A stretch of DNA of 64,000 bases from contig NW_026728915.1 of assembly GCF_030272615.1 (NCBI RefSeq), forward strand, positions 124,001-188,000. Reading direction: 5' to 3'. Numbering within the stretch: position 1 is the stretch's first letter; each line of letters starts with the position of its first letter. Positions 1 through 13,006 of this stretch are shown here, piece after piece. The notes below the pieces were generated by a model that saw nothing but the letters and a program-made list of their open reading frames with translations, did no database searches and had not been told where the DNA came from. Source of the DNA: Cryptomeria japonica. Taxonomy: Eukaryota > Streptophyta > Pinopsida > Cupressales > Cupressaceae. The position numbers and the translations under genes were made by a program.

Positions 1-109
1 AATGGTTTATTATTCATTGATTATTGGTTTACTAATGATGCATCTAATGACTCAATTGAAGTCTTCTATATTCAGATACAGATACAGATACAGGTCCACT
101 TTTCACACA
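1..109 (+). repeat. Element A 5' LTR, 3'-terminal part
   Basis: These bases match the last 110 bases of the LTR that ends near 34147 and stop just before the primer binding site. The rest of this LTR lies left of the window, so neither the 5' end nor the target-site duplication of element A can be checked here. Confidence 0.75.
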
Positions 110-116
110 CTCATTT

Positions 117-137
117 TTGGCACCCACCGTGGGGCTC
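117..137 (+). promoter_or_regulatory. Element A primer binding site
   Basis: TTGGCACCCACCGTGGGGC begins a few bases after the LTR end. The form TTGGCRCCCACCGTGGGGC is familiar as a tRNA-derived primer binding site in plant gypsy elements. It fixes the orientation of element A as +. Confidence 0.65.
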
Positions 138-2534
138 GAAATTCAATCCTTTGGCCTCAAAATCACTTTTTAATCTTTAAGGTCTCGTTCGTATAGTCTC
201 TGCTAAATATTGTACGAGTCTACTTCCTTCATCGTATGACATTTTTTCAAGGCCTAGGTTTTATAATACGAATCAGAAAAGGAGCTTGTATGAGTTTCTG
301 CTCTGATTATTTGACTTTGTTTTTTATCGTTCGAGCCTATGAGAATACTCTTATGTGAAGGCATACTATGTCATATGGAGTTTTGTGTTATCATTTCAAA
401 AATAGTGTACTTGCCAGGGTTTTTCGTGAATTAAATTTAGATTTTACTAATATTGACGCTAACCCTAGTTTGTCTTTTGTTTGCCTGAGATTTTTATAGC
501 GTAACTAATTTTTTGTAGAATGCTTGCTAAACAATCTATCAATCGAACATATGCCTGTCAAAGAATCAAAAGCAAAATGACTACTGGTACATTGATTTTG
601 TAGGTTTCCTAAGGAGAATCAATTAAACATCATGTATTCTTTAGAGTTCATTTTTTTAGGCACTTAAATTTCTCTCTGGTTAAAGAACAAATTTATCTTT
701 TGTGTTTTCATAAAAATCTAAGAGGTAGGAGAGTATGCTCTTGTCTTTTACAAACAATCAGAAATCTATACCGTCGAAGCTTTTTCTAAATTTGAGATTT
801 ATGTACCTTTAGTGGGCTTGTTAGAGTGGGAAAAAGTAACCACCCTATGAGAATGACCCAAGTGAGTACAACTAGACCTAAGAACTCCAACTCACTATAA
901 TAAATAGGCCTCTGGTGAATAAAGTATCAGAGGACAGAATTATTTGAGTTTTCTCTTTGATACCTCTCATATCGAGCATTTTGTAGGGCCTTGCGGTCTC
1001 AATCACGTTTACATGACTACAACTTGTTTAGGTACCTTGATAGGCTATAGGCCTCAATCATGCTTGCATGACTTCAAGGGGTAATTTTGAACGAAATTCC
1101 TAACTAAGAACTATAAGATAGAAGCTACCCCATTCACCTTTGAAAGGGGGATAATCTTTGTGCAAGAGAGATAGTAACTCTTTGAAGACACTTGCCATAT
1201 CGTGCCCCCATTAGCATTTGGAATCGGCTAATACGACATTGAGAATCCATTGCGTGAAACTTAGTGGTCATATTTTGATTGGCTATTGGGTGTGTACCTC
1301 AGTCAACAAGAAAAGGTTTTCTTCTCTTAGCCAACTTCCATAGGGTTAGCGTGCTGTGATTGAAGTCATTATATATCTTGCGTGTTTTTTGTGTTTTCAT
1401 CCATGAAACTAAAACTAAAATACTGAAACTGAAGAAAACAAATCAACAACTCAGTGATAAAACTTTGTCCGTTTTCAAAACTGGTCTCTATCAGTCATCG
1501 AAGCATCAGTCTATGTCCAACAAACTGGTCTTTGTCAGTTGTTAAAAAAAAACTCTACCTATCAGAATTTTGTCTCTATCCAGTTCTTTGTTGTACAAGT
1601 CTGCTGAATTGTCGTCCTGCTACATAACTCTTGTCGTACGAGTCTTCGTTGATGTTGATAAATTGTCATTTGGCTTTGTAAAACTTTTCGTACAAATCTA
1701 AAAAGCTATCATCTAGTCTCTAAAAGTCTGTTGTACGAATATAAATAACAGTCAGTAGATTATCGTCTGGAGTCTTCCTAACTGTCATACGAAAAAACTG
1801 TCTTATTCATCTAGGAAATGCTAAATTGTCATCCGGGTCTAAAAGCTCTATCGTACGAATCCCTGATCTTGTCTATCAAAACAATCAAAATTGCCCATAT
1901 CAGTTTATAGCAAGCATAAAATTGGTTATCATAATTCTAAACATAAACAATCTTGATAGTATACCCTTGTTGTTGCATTGCACGATTTTGTCGATCATCT
2001 TCCAGCTAGTTCAATAAACATCTTATCAAACATAAGTTAACTTAGATAACGTCTTACATAGGATAGATCATTCCTGAAACTAGATCAGATCTTAGTTACT
2101 TCTCTCAATCACTACGTTAAATGAACAACTAGCTTCAATTTGATCTTGACTTCTGTACCACATCTAGCTCTTGATCCAGTCGGTTGTAAATGCATGTTCA
2201 AACCAGAAGTTCTCACAAATGAAGACAAAGGTAAAGGAGTATCCTTTTCATCAAACAACAATCCATTCTTTGTAGTAGAACTTGTCCCAAATAAACCTTC
2301 ATCGTCACAAATATGAGTTTTTAATCGACCAATCTTTGATCAACCCCTATCTCCCACCATGTCTTGAGAAAGGCAAGAAAGACAAGCTACTAAATGAGAT
2401 ACTTATGACAACCTCAACAACCATTTTAATGATAGTTATTCCTCATCAAATAAATTTGTAGCCTCTAAACCTACAAAAACTATTATCAATAAATGTCTAA
2501 ATGATAAAATTTCCAAAAAATGATGAAGATCATC
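138..2534 (+). other. Element A long 5' leader, non-coding
   Basis: About 2.4 kb separate the PBS from the first gag codon. Only short chance ORFs occur here. The stretch includes a degenerate minisatellite (about 1560-1870), and before it another two-copy motif around 1475-1540 (AACTGGTCTCTATCAGTC and AACTGGTCTTTGTCAGTT). Nothing else recognisable was seen. Long leaders are usual in Tat and Ogre type elements. Confidence 0.6.
1588..1872 (+). repeat. Degenerate minisatellite in the element A leader
   Basis: Six diverged units of about 42-68 bases. Each begins with a version of TNGTACGARTCT (near 1590, 1633, 1687, 1731, 1781 and 1851). Most continue with a second motif like AAATTGTCATCTGGGTCT. 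The two motifs alternate, so this is a composite tandem repeat rather than scattered palindromes. Confidence 0.55.
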
Positions 2535-3707
2535 ATGTCTAGAGAAAAGGAAGAACATTTTCTAGAGCTAGAAAAGCAAGGCACTAAACTTCCTATAAAT
2601 TATGACATTGAAACCCTCATCACCAAAGAGGAAGAGACACCTTTAGTGTGGATAAATAAATAATTACAAGTATTACAAACAGAAATCATGGAATTGAAAA
2701 ACAAGGATAAAACATCAAAACAATATTATTTGGACACGATATGCTTGTTACCATTTGACAAAAACCTTTACATGCCTCCATTCCCTTCAAGAGTGGAGAT
2801 TCCCAAGTTTGACAAATATGATGGGAATGCAGATCCTCAAGACCATGCCAGAGAATTTTCTGTTTTATGTATGGAATTCATGCATGAACAAACATACCTT
2901 ATGCGCCTCTTCCCACAAAGTTTAGGAGGACAAGATATGGAATGGTTTTCAAGCCTACCTATGGGAATCAAAAATTTTGAGGAATTAATCTGATTTTTTC
3001 TAAAACAATAATCCTCTAACATTTGTCATCTAGTCACTATGATTGAGCTTTGCAACACTAAATAGAAAATAGAAGAACCTTTTCTCACCTTTCTTCAACG
3101 TTGGAGAAAGATGTTCTCTAGATATTCACGACCTATTATAAGTTCTGAGAAGATAGATATATCCATCAATAACATGATCCTTGAATTGAAATATAATATC
3201 CAAATACAAGTGTATCCTTCATTCAACAAACTGGTAAATAGTGCAATCAGAATGGAAGATCTGCTCATAAACAAAGGAGATATATCACTTTGGAAAGAAA
3301 CATCGCAAGGTTCTAGTTCTAAAGAAAAGAACAAATACTGTAAATATGACAAAGATAACAATAGAAACATTGTTAATGATAGAGTGGTAGACACTGTTTA
3401 GGAAAAATCAAAATCCACAATATTTAACCTGGCACACAAGCACTCAAAGCGGCTGAAACTACAACAAAAAAACCTCCCAAAAAATCAAAACAATGGTTTA
3501 AAGAGAAACCTTTGCTTTCAAAACCTAAGCATGATTTTACTCCTCTAGATGAATCATACGAATCAGCTTTAAAACTTTATTGGCAAATGACCTCATAACA
3601 TTGCCAGATAATTCTAGACCATATGATCCAGAAGTTAAACCCAAATGGTGGAGAGAAAATGAATACTATGAATACCATGGAACAAGGATCATACCACAAA
3701 CAACTAC
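2535..3707 (+). pseudogene. Element A gag, decayed
   Basis: One frame opens at ATG 2535 (MSREKEEHF...) and runs through 2688-2993 and 3111-3401. The retrotransposon gag core is recognisable: a PKFDKYDGNADPQDHAREF block, then MEWFSSLP, the WF..LP signature of plant gypsy gag. In-frame stops include a TAA near 2660, a TGA at 2991-2993 and one ending 3401. From about 3540 to 3710 the sense jumps between frames, showing small indels. A zinc-knuckle-like remnant (EYHGT...) lies just before the downstream frame that begins at 3708. The product would have formed the virus-like particle; this copy cannot. Confidence 0.75.
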
Positions 3708-5075
3708 ATGAAGCTCAGACATGAAATTCAAGATCTCATCGATGCTGGCAAAATCGTTGTTGGAAATCACATGACTAATGCTGATCACAAGGCTGTTAAA
3801 GATACCTTACCTGCTTATGAACAAGGTGATTCCTCAAAATCCAAGGGAGGTGCTAAAGTCAATTACATGTACACTAACAATGACAACATGATCAACATGA
3901 TTGAATCTTCCCAACCTAAATATTACAATATGATCATAATCAAAGATAACCAAAATCAAGCACAAACTACCAATGTTGTGACCTGCGCTCAAAAGAAGAT
4001 TACTCTCCAAAGAGATAGTTCCTCAAATTCTGCTCAAACAACATCAAATCTACCAACTTATTTAAATAGACAAACAAATGCAATCACAACTAAATCTAAG
4101 CAGTTGCCTTCATCATCCTCTCCTGGTTATAGCATCGTCAAACAATTGAAAAGAACTAACACTCAAATCTCCATTTTACAACTTCTTAATATCTCTTCCG
4201 CTCATAGAGAGATCCTGGATAAAGCTATGCTCACTACTAATGTTCGTAAAGATTTAGATGTAGATCAGTTTAAATGTATGGTGGCTCACTTGACTTCACC
4301 TCATCACCTCACTTTCTCTGAAGAAGATGATAACTCACTGAATCACCCACATAACCAGCCATTACACATCGATGCTATGATCCATAAACACTGAGTTAAA
4401 CGTGTTTTGATAGATGGAGGCGCTGGGTTGAATATTTGTACCTACAATCTACTGACATGGCTAGGATTTTTTGAAAATGTCATGGATCCAACAAAGAAAA
4501 TAATGATCAAATCTTATGATGAAGAAGAAAGAACCTCTAAAGGTCTGTTACTATTACCAACCAGGGTAGGACCTGTTGGAAGAGAAGTTATTTTTTAGGT
4601 CCTTGACCTTCCTCTTTCATACAACATCTTACTGGGCAGGCCATGGATTCACAAAATGAAAGCAGTACCATCTACATATCATCAGTGCTTGAAATTTCCT
4701 TACAATGAAGTTGAAGTCAATGTTCCTGCTGATACAAGCTATACGTGTAATGCATTAATGCAGATTGTTGATGCTTTTGTTCCTCATAATAGAGCAGCCT
4801 CTACAGCTAAAAGTTCATAAACTTTGCTGAATGATTTAGAGAAGAAATTGAAAATCACAAATACTAGCATGGATGGATACAAAATAGAACCTGTACTCTC
4901 ACTAATGTCTCTACTTTCTTCACCAAGACAATCAGGAAAACCATCTGAGGTTATGAAACCAAAAAGTTCAACTCCAAATGTCATTTATGATGGTCTCTTT
5001 ATACATTCTTCTACTTCCCTTGCAGATGAAATAGAAGAGGATGTTGCTCTCAAAATGGCTTTTCAAAGAGGATAG
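3708..5075 (+). pseudogene. Element A gag tail and aspartic protease, decayed
   Basis: The frame begins with a segment (KLRHEIQDLIDAGK) typical of the end of a gag zinc knuckle; the equivalent in element C reads FALKGKIQDLID. A TGA at 4392-4394 breaks it. It then continues in frame with the protease active-site region VLIDGGAGLNIC (D-G-G-A form, 4407 onward) and, past a TAG at 4596-4598, with [19 protein letters not shown], the usual C-terminal half of this protease family. A further stop ends at 4818 and a +1 shift occurs near 5075. Three stops in one frame and one late frameshift mark it as dead. Confidence 0.75.
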
Positions 5076-5277
5076 TACAAACAAAGAAATAAGACATTGT
5101 GAAATTTCCCCGACACAATATGGTCCAGGCTATAAGATGCTTCAACGCATGGGATATTCAGGTAGTGGTCCTCTAGGAAAGCATCAAGAAGGTATTGTTG
5201 AATCTATTTATCTACAAACTAAGTCTGCAAATGATAAAGCTGGATCCGGGTACAATCCAAGGAAGTCATCAGATTAG
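5041..5277 (+). pseudogene. Element A G-patch domain
   Basis: In the frame after the shift the protein reads YGPGYKMLQRMGYSGSGPLGKHQEG, then further glycines. This is the G-patch consensus (glycines at regular spacing, aromatic then ML..MGY.G.G.LGK...G). G-patch domains bind RNA or RNA helicases in host proteins, and they occur downstream of protease in some retroelements. Here the domain sits between protease and the RT linker. Function in this element is inferred only. Confidence 0.7.
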
Positions 5278-6217
5278 AGACATACTTCTCACCATCAACC
5301 TAAGTGGAGGAAAAAGGTACTACCTTCAACATCACAAGAAATCAATACTCAACAAACTCAAGAAGAGCATGATGATGAACAAGACGAATTGGAAACCCAG
5401 AGAGAGGAAGTAGATGGTAATCAAGTTCTGATTGCATCAGCTATAACACTATAAGAAGTAGAAGTTCTAGAGGATATGAGAGAAGAGGTAGAAAGAATCA
5501 GAGAATTGTTTGCACCACTGAACATTCTGGTCACATATACTGGTACACAACAAGTAGATAATTTATAAACTGATTCAAATGAGTATGAATGGGGTCCAAA
5601 TCATCTCTTAGATACATCTACTACAGAAACCCCTGAAGAATCCAATGACATCACAGATGATGCACAAGATCTGATATGCTTAAAACTGCAAAAGGAAAAA
5701 GAGGAAATTAGACGAAAAAGACAAGAAGACTATGAACAATAACCGAAAGAAGGAAGAGCACAAGCAAATTCTCTCCCTAATGAGATAGAGTAAATAAGAT
5801 ATGGAGCTACAAAAGAAGAATGAGAAGCTACAGAAGTAGAAGCAGTCATCAGTCCAAAGGAAACTGAATGGAAAAGATGATAAGGACTAACATAACCATC
5901 AAGGTTATGTCAACAGGCATGTCAAATACAAGTTATCAAGGAACCAATTCATGAAGGGACTTATAGGATAAAAGATGTAGGTATTGATACTATATGTACT
6001 TTTACTAAATCACTTGAACAAGAGTTAGAAACCTAATCTTATGACTCTGATAACTTTGAGAGAAGCTCTATTTATAACAACTATTTGACATCATATTATG
6101 AGTACTCCATCATGAATGTTGAGATGCTTCCTGCTGACTTTGTTATTGCCACACCATAATATGTAGTCCACTCTAAAGTAGGGGAGGATGCTAGGAGTAG
6201 GTCGGTTGGGTTAGGTC
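5278..6217 (+). pseudogene. Element A charged linker between G-patch and RT, part 1
   Basis: Broken frames rich in Glu, Lys, Asp and Gln. Around 5460-5740 the sense reads like EDMREEVERIRELFAPLN, then DDAQDLICLKLQKEKEEIRRKRQEDYEQ, which would form a coiled coil. Stops are frequent. At 6213-6217 lies AGGTC, the target-site duplication made by element B. The same linker resumes at 16788. Confidence 0.55.
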
Positions 6218-8232
<2,015 letters not shown>

Positions 8233-8380
8233 GTGGCTCTGACTGGGGATGGGGGTATGCTATGGATACCTTCAAGAATCTAGACTTTTTGGTTTATGTA
8301 TAAGGAAAGAATATTTAAAGGAAATGTGGTTTTTACAATGGCAGTGAAATCTACACTATTGTACATGAAGAAGGCCCCTT

Positions 8381-9614
8381 TTAAGAAAAGAAGTTTTTCA
8401 AGAACTGTTCATGTACTGGCAATTCTTGAATTTCTCTTGTAGTATTTTGGAGAAAATAAGAATCTTCTCCTACTTTATCTGTAATCACATACGGTCCAAG
8501 CCATAAAGCTTCAAACTTGCCATGTTTACCCTTATCTTGACTCCTGGCATTCCACATCAAAACCAAATCACCAATTTTAAATTTTTTGTCTATTGTTCTT
8601 TTGTCATATAACCTTTTCATCTGATTCTGGATTTTAATGTTTTGTTCTTGAGCTTCTACCCTGACTTTATCAAGCTCTACCTACTGCATTAGCCTCTCTT
8701 GTAAAGGGTCATCAATCTCTATTCCTTCTTGTGTTATGAATTTATGCACAGGTAGGAGGTTATCCAAAATGAGTCTTGCCTTTTTACCATAAACCAATTC
8801 ATATGGAGACTTCCTTGTAGATGTTTTTACTGTTACTCTATCTGCCCATAATGCTAAATTCATCTTTGAGTCCCATGCCTTTTTATTCTATCCCAGCACC
8901 CTTTTGATGATTTTTAGGATGCTTTTGTTGCTTGACTCAGCCTGCCTGAGGGTGGTAATGGGATGAATGAGATATTGTGATGCCATACTCTTCACAAAAG
9001 GTGTTAAATTCTTTAGACCTAAAAGCCATGCTGTTATCAGAGATGATTCTTGTAGGAACATCGAATCTAGTAATGATATTTTTGAGTATGAGTTTCACCA
9101 CCACTTTACTGGTAGCCTATTTAGTAGGTATTGCTTCCACCCATTTGGTAAAGTAGTCCATGGCAACCAAAATCCACTTATGTCCTCCACTTGAATTTTC
9201 TGATATTTCTCCTATAAAGTCTATTCCCCATTGTTGAAATGGTTCTTCAACCTACATCCGTCTTAGTGGGAGTGATCCTTGATATTTCATTTTGCTTCAA
9301 AATTTTTGAGAGGCCTCACACTTCCTAACATAAGCATATGAATCATTGAAGACTCGTGGCCAAAAATAGCCAGCTCTCAATATCTTGTGTGCAGGAGTTT
9401 TGGCTGAGAAATGACCACCACAAACCCCTTCATGCATCTCTTGTAGGATTTTCTTTGCTTGATGTTCATCTAGGCATAACAATAATATCCCATCCCTATT
9501 CTTCCAATACAAATATCCATTGATGATCACATAGTTTGCAGATTTTAATTTTAGTGTTCTTGTTCGATTATTAGTCATATCATTTGGACATTTTATGTGT
9601 TTGAGATAGTACAT
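8381..9614 (-). pseudogene. Element B integrase, decayed
   Basis: From the high-coordinate end: an HHCC zinc region (HEGVCGGHFSAKTPAHKIL ... KCEASQKF, where the last Cys position is Ser), then past stops a catalytic core with GIDFIGE (first Asp), IISDNSMAF (second Asp) and QAESSNK (Glu). The DDE triad is therefore present. The C-terminal part (8381-8620) contains FKIGDLVLMWNARSQDKGKH and LWLGPYVI, the usual gypsy integrase tail. Stops occur at 9297-9299 and 8681-8683, and one frame change lies between 9296 and 8863. No chromodomain is seen. Confidence 0.8.
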
Positions 9615-10907
9615 GATGTTTGTATACTAGGCTATATTTTCAATACTGAAGCTAGCTTCATCCATGCCAACCTCATTTACCTGAAATTCTTCAACCTCTT
9701 CTCTTGCCATAAGTTTAGATAGTCCCTAGCATTTGATAACTTGGGAAATTTTGAGCTCAGTATTGAATTCTTGAATCTGATTGATCCATTTGCACCTTTT
9801 CCCTGTGACCTCAGTCTGCCTGAATATGTCTTTTACCACTACATTAGGAACATATGCTATGACTTCTGCACCTACCAAATATGGTCTGAATTGTTTTACT
9901 GCTTTTACCTGGGCATAAGCTGTCTTTTCATTTAGGTCGTATTTAATTTGGGATGAATTCAGTGACTTACTAAAATATGCAATAGACTGTTCATAATTAT
10001 CCTAGTTATTTTGTAGCAAGACTGCCACTACTGTATGGCATGATGCAAATGAAAAAACCAAGAAGGGTTTATTAAAATCTTGTGATATCAATACTGGTGC
10101 CTCAAATATTGCCCTCTTTATGTTTATAAATGCATCTAATGCCTCTGCATTCCAATCCATTCTAGATTCCTTTTTCAACATCCTCACTATAGGTTTTATG
10201 ATATCTACAAAATTAAGGATGAACCTCCTGACAAAATTGATTTGTCCCAAAAATGATTGAATAGCTTTGACAATCTTTGGGATAGGCACTTTATTTATTG
10301 CAGCTATTCTTTTGGGGTCAATTTTCACCCCTTCCTTGGATACTATGTGTCCCAAGAGCTTCTTTTCTTTAATTGTGAAGTGACATTTCTTCGGATTGAG
10401 GGAAATTCCATATTCCAGGGCTTTCTTGAATATCTTCTCAAGGTAACCGCAATGGTCTTCAGCCCTTTTTGAATATGTTGTTAAATAATCTTGATACACT
10501 ACCACTATTACATCAATAATTTCTACAAACGCTATATCCATTGCCCTCTGAAATATAGCTCTTGCATTTTTTAATCCAAATGACATTCTTGCATACACAT
10601 ATGTGCCCCATGGTGTCATGAAAGTTGTCTTATATTGTTTAGCTTCTTTAACTTTCACCTGATTATACCCCAAGAATCCATCCATCATGGACAATAAATC
10701 ACATCCAGTTACTTTTTGCAGCATATTATCCATGTTTGGTAAAGGATAATTATCTTTTAATGATGATATGTTCAGATTTCTGAAGTCCACACATAGTCTT
10801 ATGTCCCCATTTTTCTTTCTGATAGGCACCAGGTTTGAAACCCAAGTAGAATATCTACAAGGTTTGATTATTCCTACATCTTTCATCTTTATTATTTCCT
10901 CTTTCAT
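9615..10907 (-). pseudogene. Element B reverse transcriptase and gypsy RNase H, decayed
   Basis: The 301-codon stretch 10907-10002 carries RT motifs in order: LVPIRKKNGDIRLCVDFRNLN, then LLSMMDGFLGYNQV (first catalytic Asp kept), then MSFGLKNARAIFQRAMD. The YxDD box at 10485-10496 reads YQDY, so the second Asp is lost. After a stop at 10002-10004 the same frame continues into RNase H (SIAYFSKSLNSSQIKY, EKTAYAQVKAVKQFRPYL). The first RNase H Asp, expected in the FSFAS.HT block, is Cys. Both enzymes would be inactive. Confidence 0.82.
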
Positions 10908-11145
10908 TTTAGGTGGTAAAGTCGGATTTATAGGTCTGTGTTTCTATCTAAATGGTATAGCATCAGGTTTGAGAGGTATCTCATGTTGGAAAAGATTTTT
11001 GTTGTATCCTTTGAGGTCATCATAAGACCATGCCAATACATGCTTATATTTTCTAAGTAACCTTACCAACTACTACTTCATTTCAGGGGTCAATTTTTTT
11101 ACCAATAAAAACATGCCTTGGTGATTCTTTGCATCCCAAATCAAT

Positions 11146-11847
11146 CTATTCAACATCAGTCTCTTTGACTAAGGCTCCTTTGATCTTGACTTTGTCCTGT
11201 ATGTTGAAAGCTCTTTCTAATGCGACTAATCCTCTAGGTATCTTATTATATTTTAACTGTATGATTTCTTGTCCCAACAAAGTCTCCTTCCCATTTGTCA
11301 TCTCTACAAAGTTATTAAAATTGATAGCTTGTGCTTGGTAGTGATCCACATAGTGCAAAAACTTTAACAAATCATTGTCATCATGAAAAACTTGCCAGTT
11401 GTACAAATTATCTGGAACAGAAGGCCTGACTTTTATTTCCATTTCTGAGACTCCATTCAGTGTTATATCATTCTCCTTCAAAGAAACATTGGCCAGGAAG
11501 TCAGCCATGATGTTCTCTAATCTATCAATCTATTTTATTTGAAAAGCATCAAATAGTTCTATGGTATCCCATACAGCATCCCTATATTGTTTCAACCTGA
11601 GATGTTTAGAGGCATATTTTTGTTTGATTTGAGATATTACTTGTTCTGAGTCTCCAAAGACATTGAGCAATTTGATTCCATGCTTGGTAGCCATATTTAG
11701 TCCAGTGAGTAAAGCTTCGTATTCTGCAATGTTATTTGTACACTCAAACATTAGTTTAAAAGAATATTTGAACGTCTCTCCACCTGGTGAAATAAATACG
11801 ATCCCAGCCCCACTTCCTTCCTTGTTGCATGATCCATCAAAGTACAT
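11146..11847 (-). pseudogene. Element B archaeal-type RNase H, placed before RT
   Basis: The protein reads MYFDGSCNKEGSGAGIVFIS, then NNIAEYEALLTGLNMA, then NVFGDSEQVISQIK, and after a TAG at 11530-11532 NIMADFLANVSL. These are the D-E-D-D positions of an RNase HI of the type carried as a second copy by plant Tat elements; all four acidic residues are visible. It is in frame with the protease upstream, separated by a TGA at 11851-11853. It ends 240 bases before the RT frame. In element A the same domain lies after the gypsy RNase H. Confidence 0.8.
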
Positions 11848-11850
11848 CTT

Positions 11851-12636
11851 TCATACTTGATCTCTACTCTCCTTGACTGTAGACTCTATTGGGGTCAATC
11901 CTCTCAATTTTGTTTTCGTCAACTCTACTTTTATGTTGTCCATATCTGATTGGATGAAACATACCAAATAAATAGGTTCTGCCTCCTCGATGATGTATTC
12001 AAAGCGAGGTTCTCTCTCAATCCTTACCTCCTGTCCATTTACTGGTATAGTAGCATACAATAAGTCTAGCTGGACATGGCCTCCTATCAGATTCAACCAT
12101 TGTCTTGACAATAACATACCATAGTTAGGAGGGACATCAACCACAATGATGTCTATTTTATAAGATGCTTCTGGACATGCTGCCAATTTGAATTCAACAT
12201 CCTTCATGACACCAATTACTAGGACGAAATGGTTATCTATGGCTTAGCATTTACCAAAATTTGTGTCCACTGACATTCCAAGTTCCCTCACGACTCCTAC
12301 TGGCATAACATTTATAGGAGCTCTTGAGTCAATCATGCAATTTTTTATCATCTTATTATTGATCATCAGGGTTACATAAAATGGGTCTACTTGAGAGGTA
12401 TTTTTTGTTATTGTTGACCCCAAATATATGGTTGGAATAGGGTTATCATTATTTTGGCTATTTTGTTTATGTTCTTTGGTCTCTACCTTAGATACACCAT
12501 TGATCACTTTCAAAGTTTTTTCTTGATACTCCGGGAACTTCATCATCTCAAGTAGTGGGACAGAGACCTTCATCTGTGTCAAGGTGTTTGCAATATCAAA
12601 TGATGTTGTAGTAGGTAGTACTAAAGTGTCCATCAT
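11851..12636 (-). pseudogene. Element B aspartic protease region, decayed
   Basis: Two pieces in one frame, split by a TAA at 12244-12246. The first carries MINNKMIKNCMIDSRAPINV, an aspartic protease active site whose usual D-S/T-G is D-S-R. The second carries VVDVPPNYGMLLSRQWLNLI and GGHVQLDLLYATIPVNG, the flap and C-terminal strand of this family. The Gly-to-Arg change beside the catalytic Asp argues against activity. Confidence 0.72.
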
Positions 12637-13006
12637 CCCGTCCTTGTGTTTTCCCCTGGGCTCTACTCTGCTTAGTTATTAGTTTAGATGTTTTATTAAT
12701 CTCCTTCATGAACATGCCTAATGGTTTGCCTTGTTCAAGGTTTATAGTTCTATTTCTTAGCATATAAGTCCTTTTGGCTTGTTCAACAGTAGTTGTAGTA
12801 ATCCTCTCTCATTCTTCTTTAGTAGGGATCCTTAGCCTAACTTCATTTTTCTCATTTGAGAATACTTGTTGCATAAAACACTGCTGATTAATCTGCCTAG
12901 AATTTACATCATTTCCTTCACTCCCCTTAGATGAGTCACAACCCTCAAATGATAGTAGTTTTATTACATGATCATTTACATATTCTTCACATTCTTCCTC
13001 TCTTCC
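12637..13006 (-). pseudogene. Element B gag-protease spacer
   Basis: Frames here are interrupted. Sense like NEVRLRIPTKEE, then QAKRTYMLRNRTINLEQGKP, then FMKEINK can be read on the minus strand before the protease. A frame change must occur because the gag and protease frames differ. No separate gene is seen. Confidence 0.45.
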
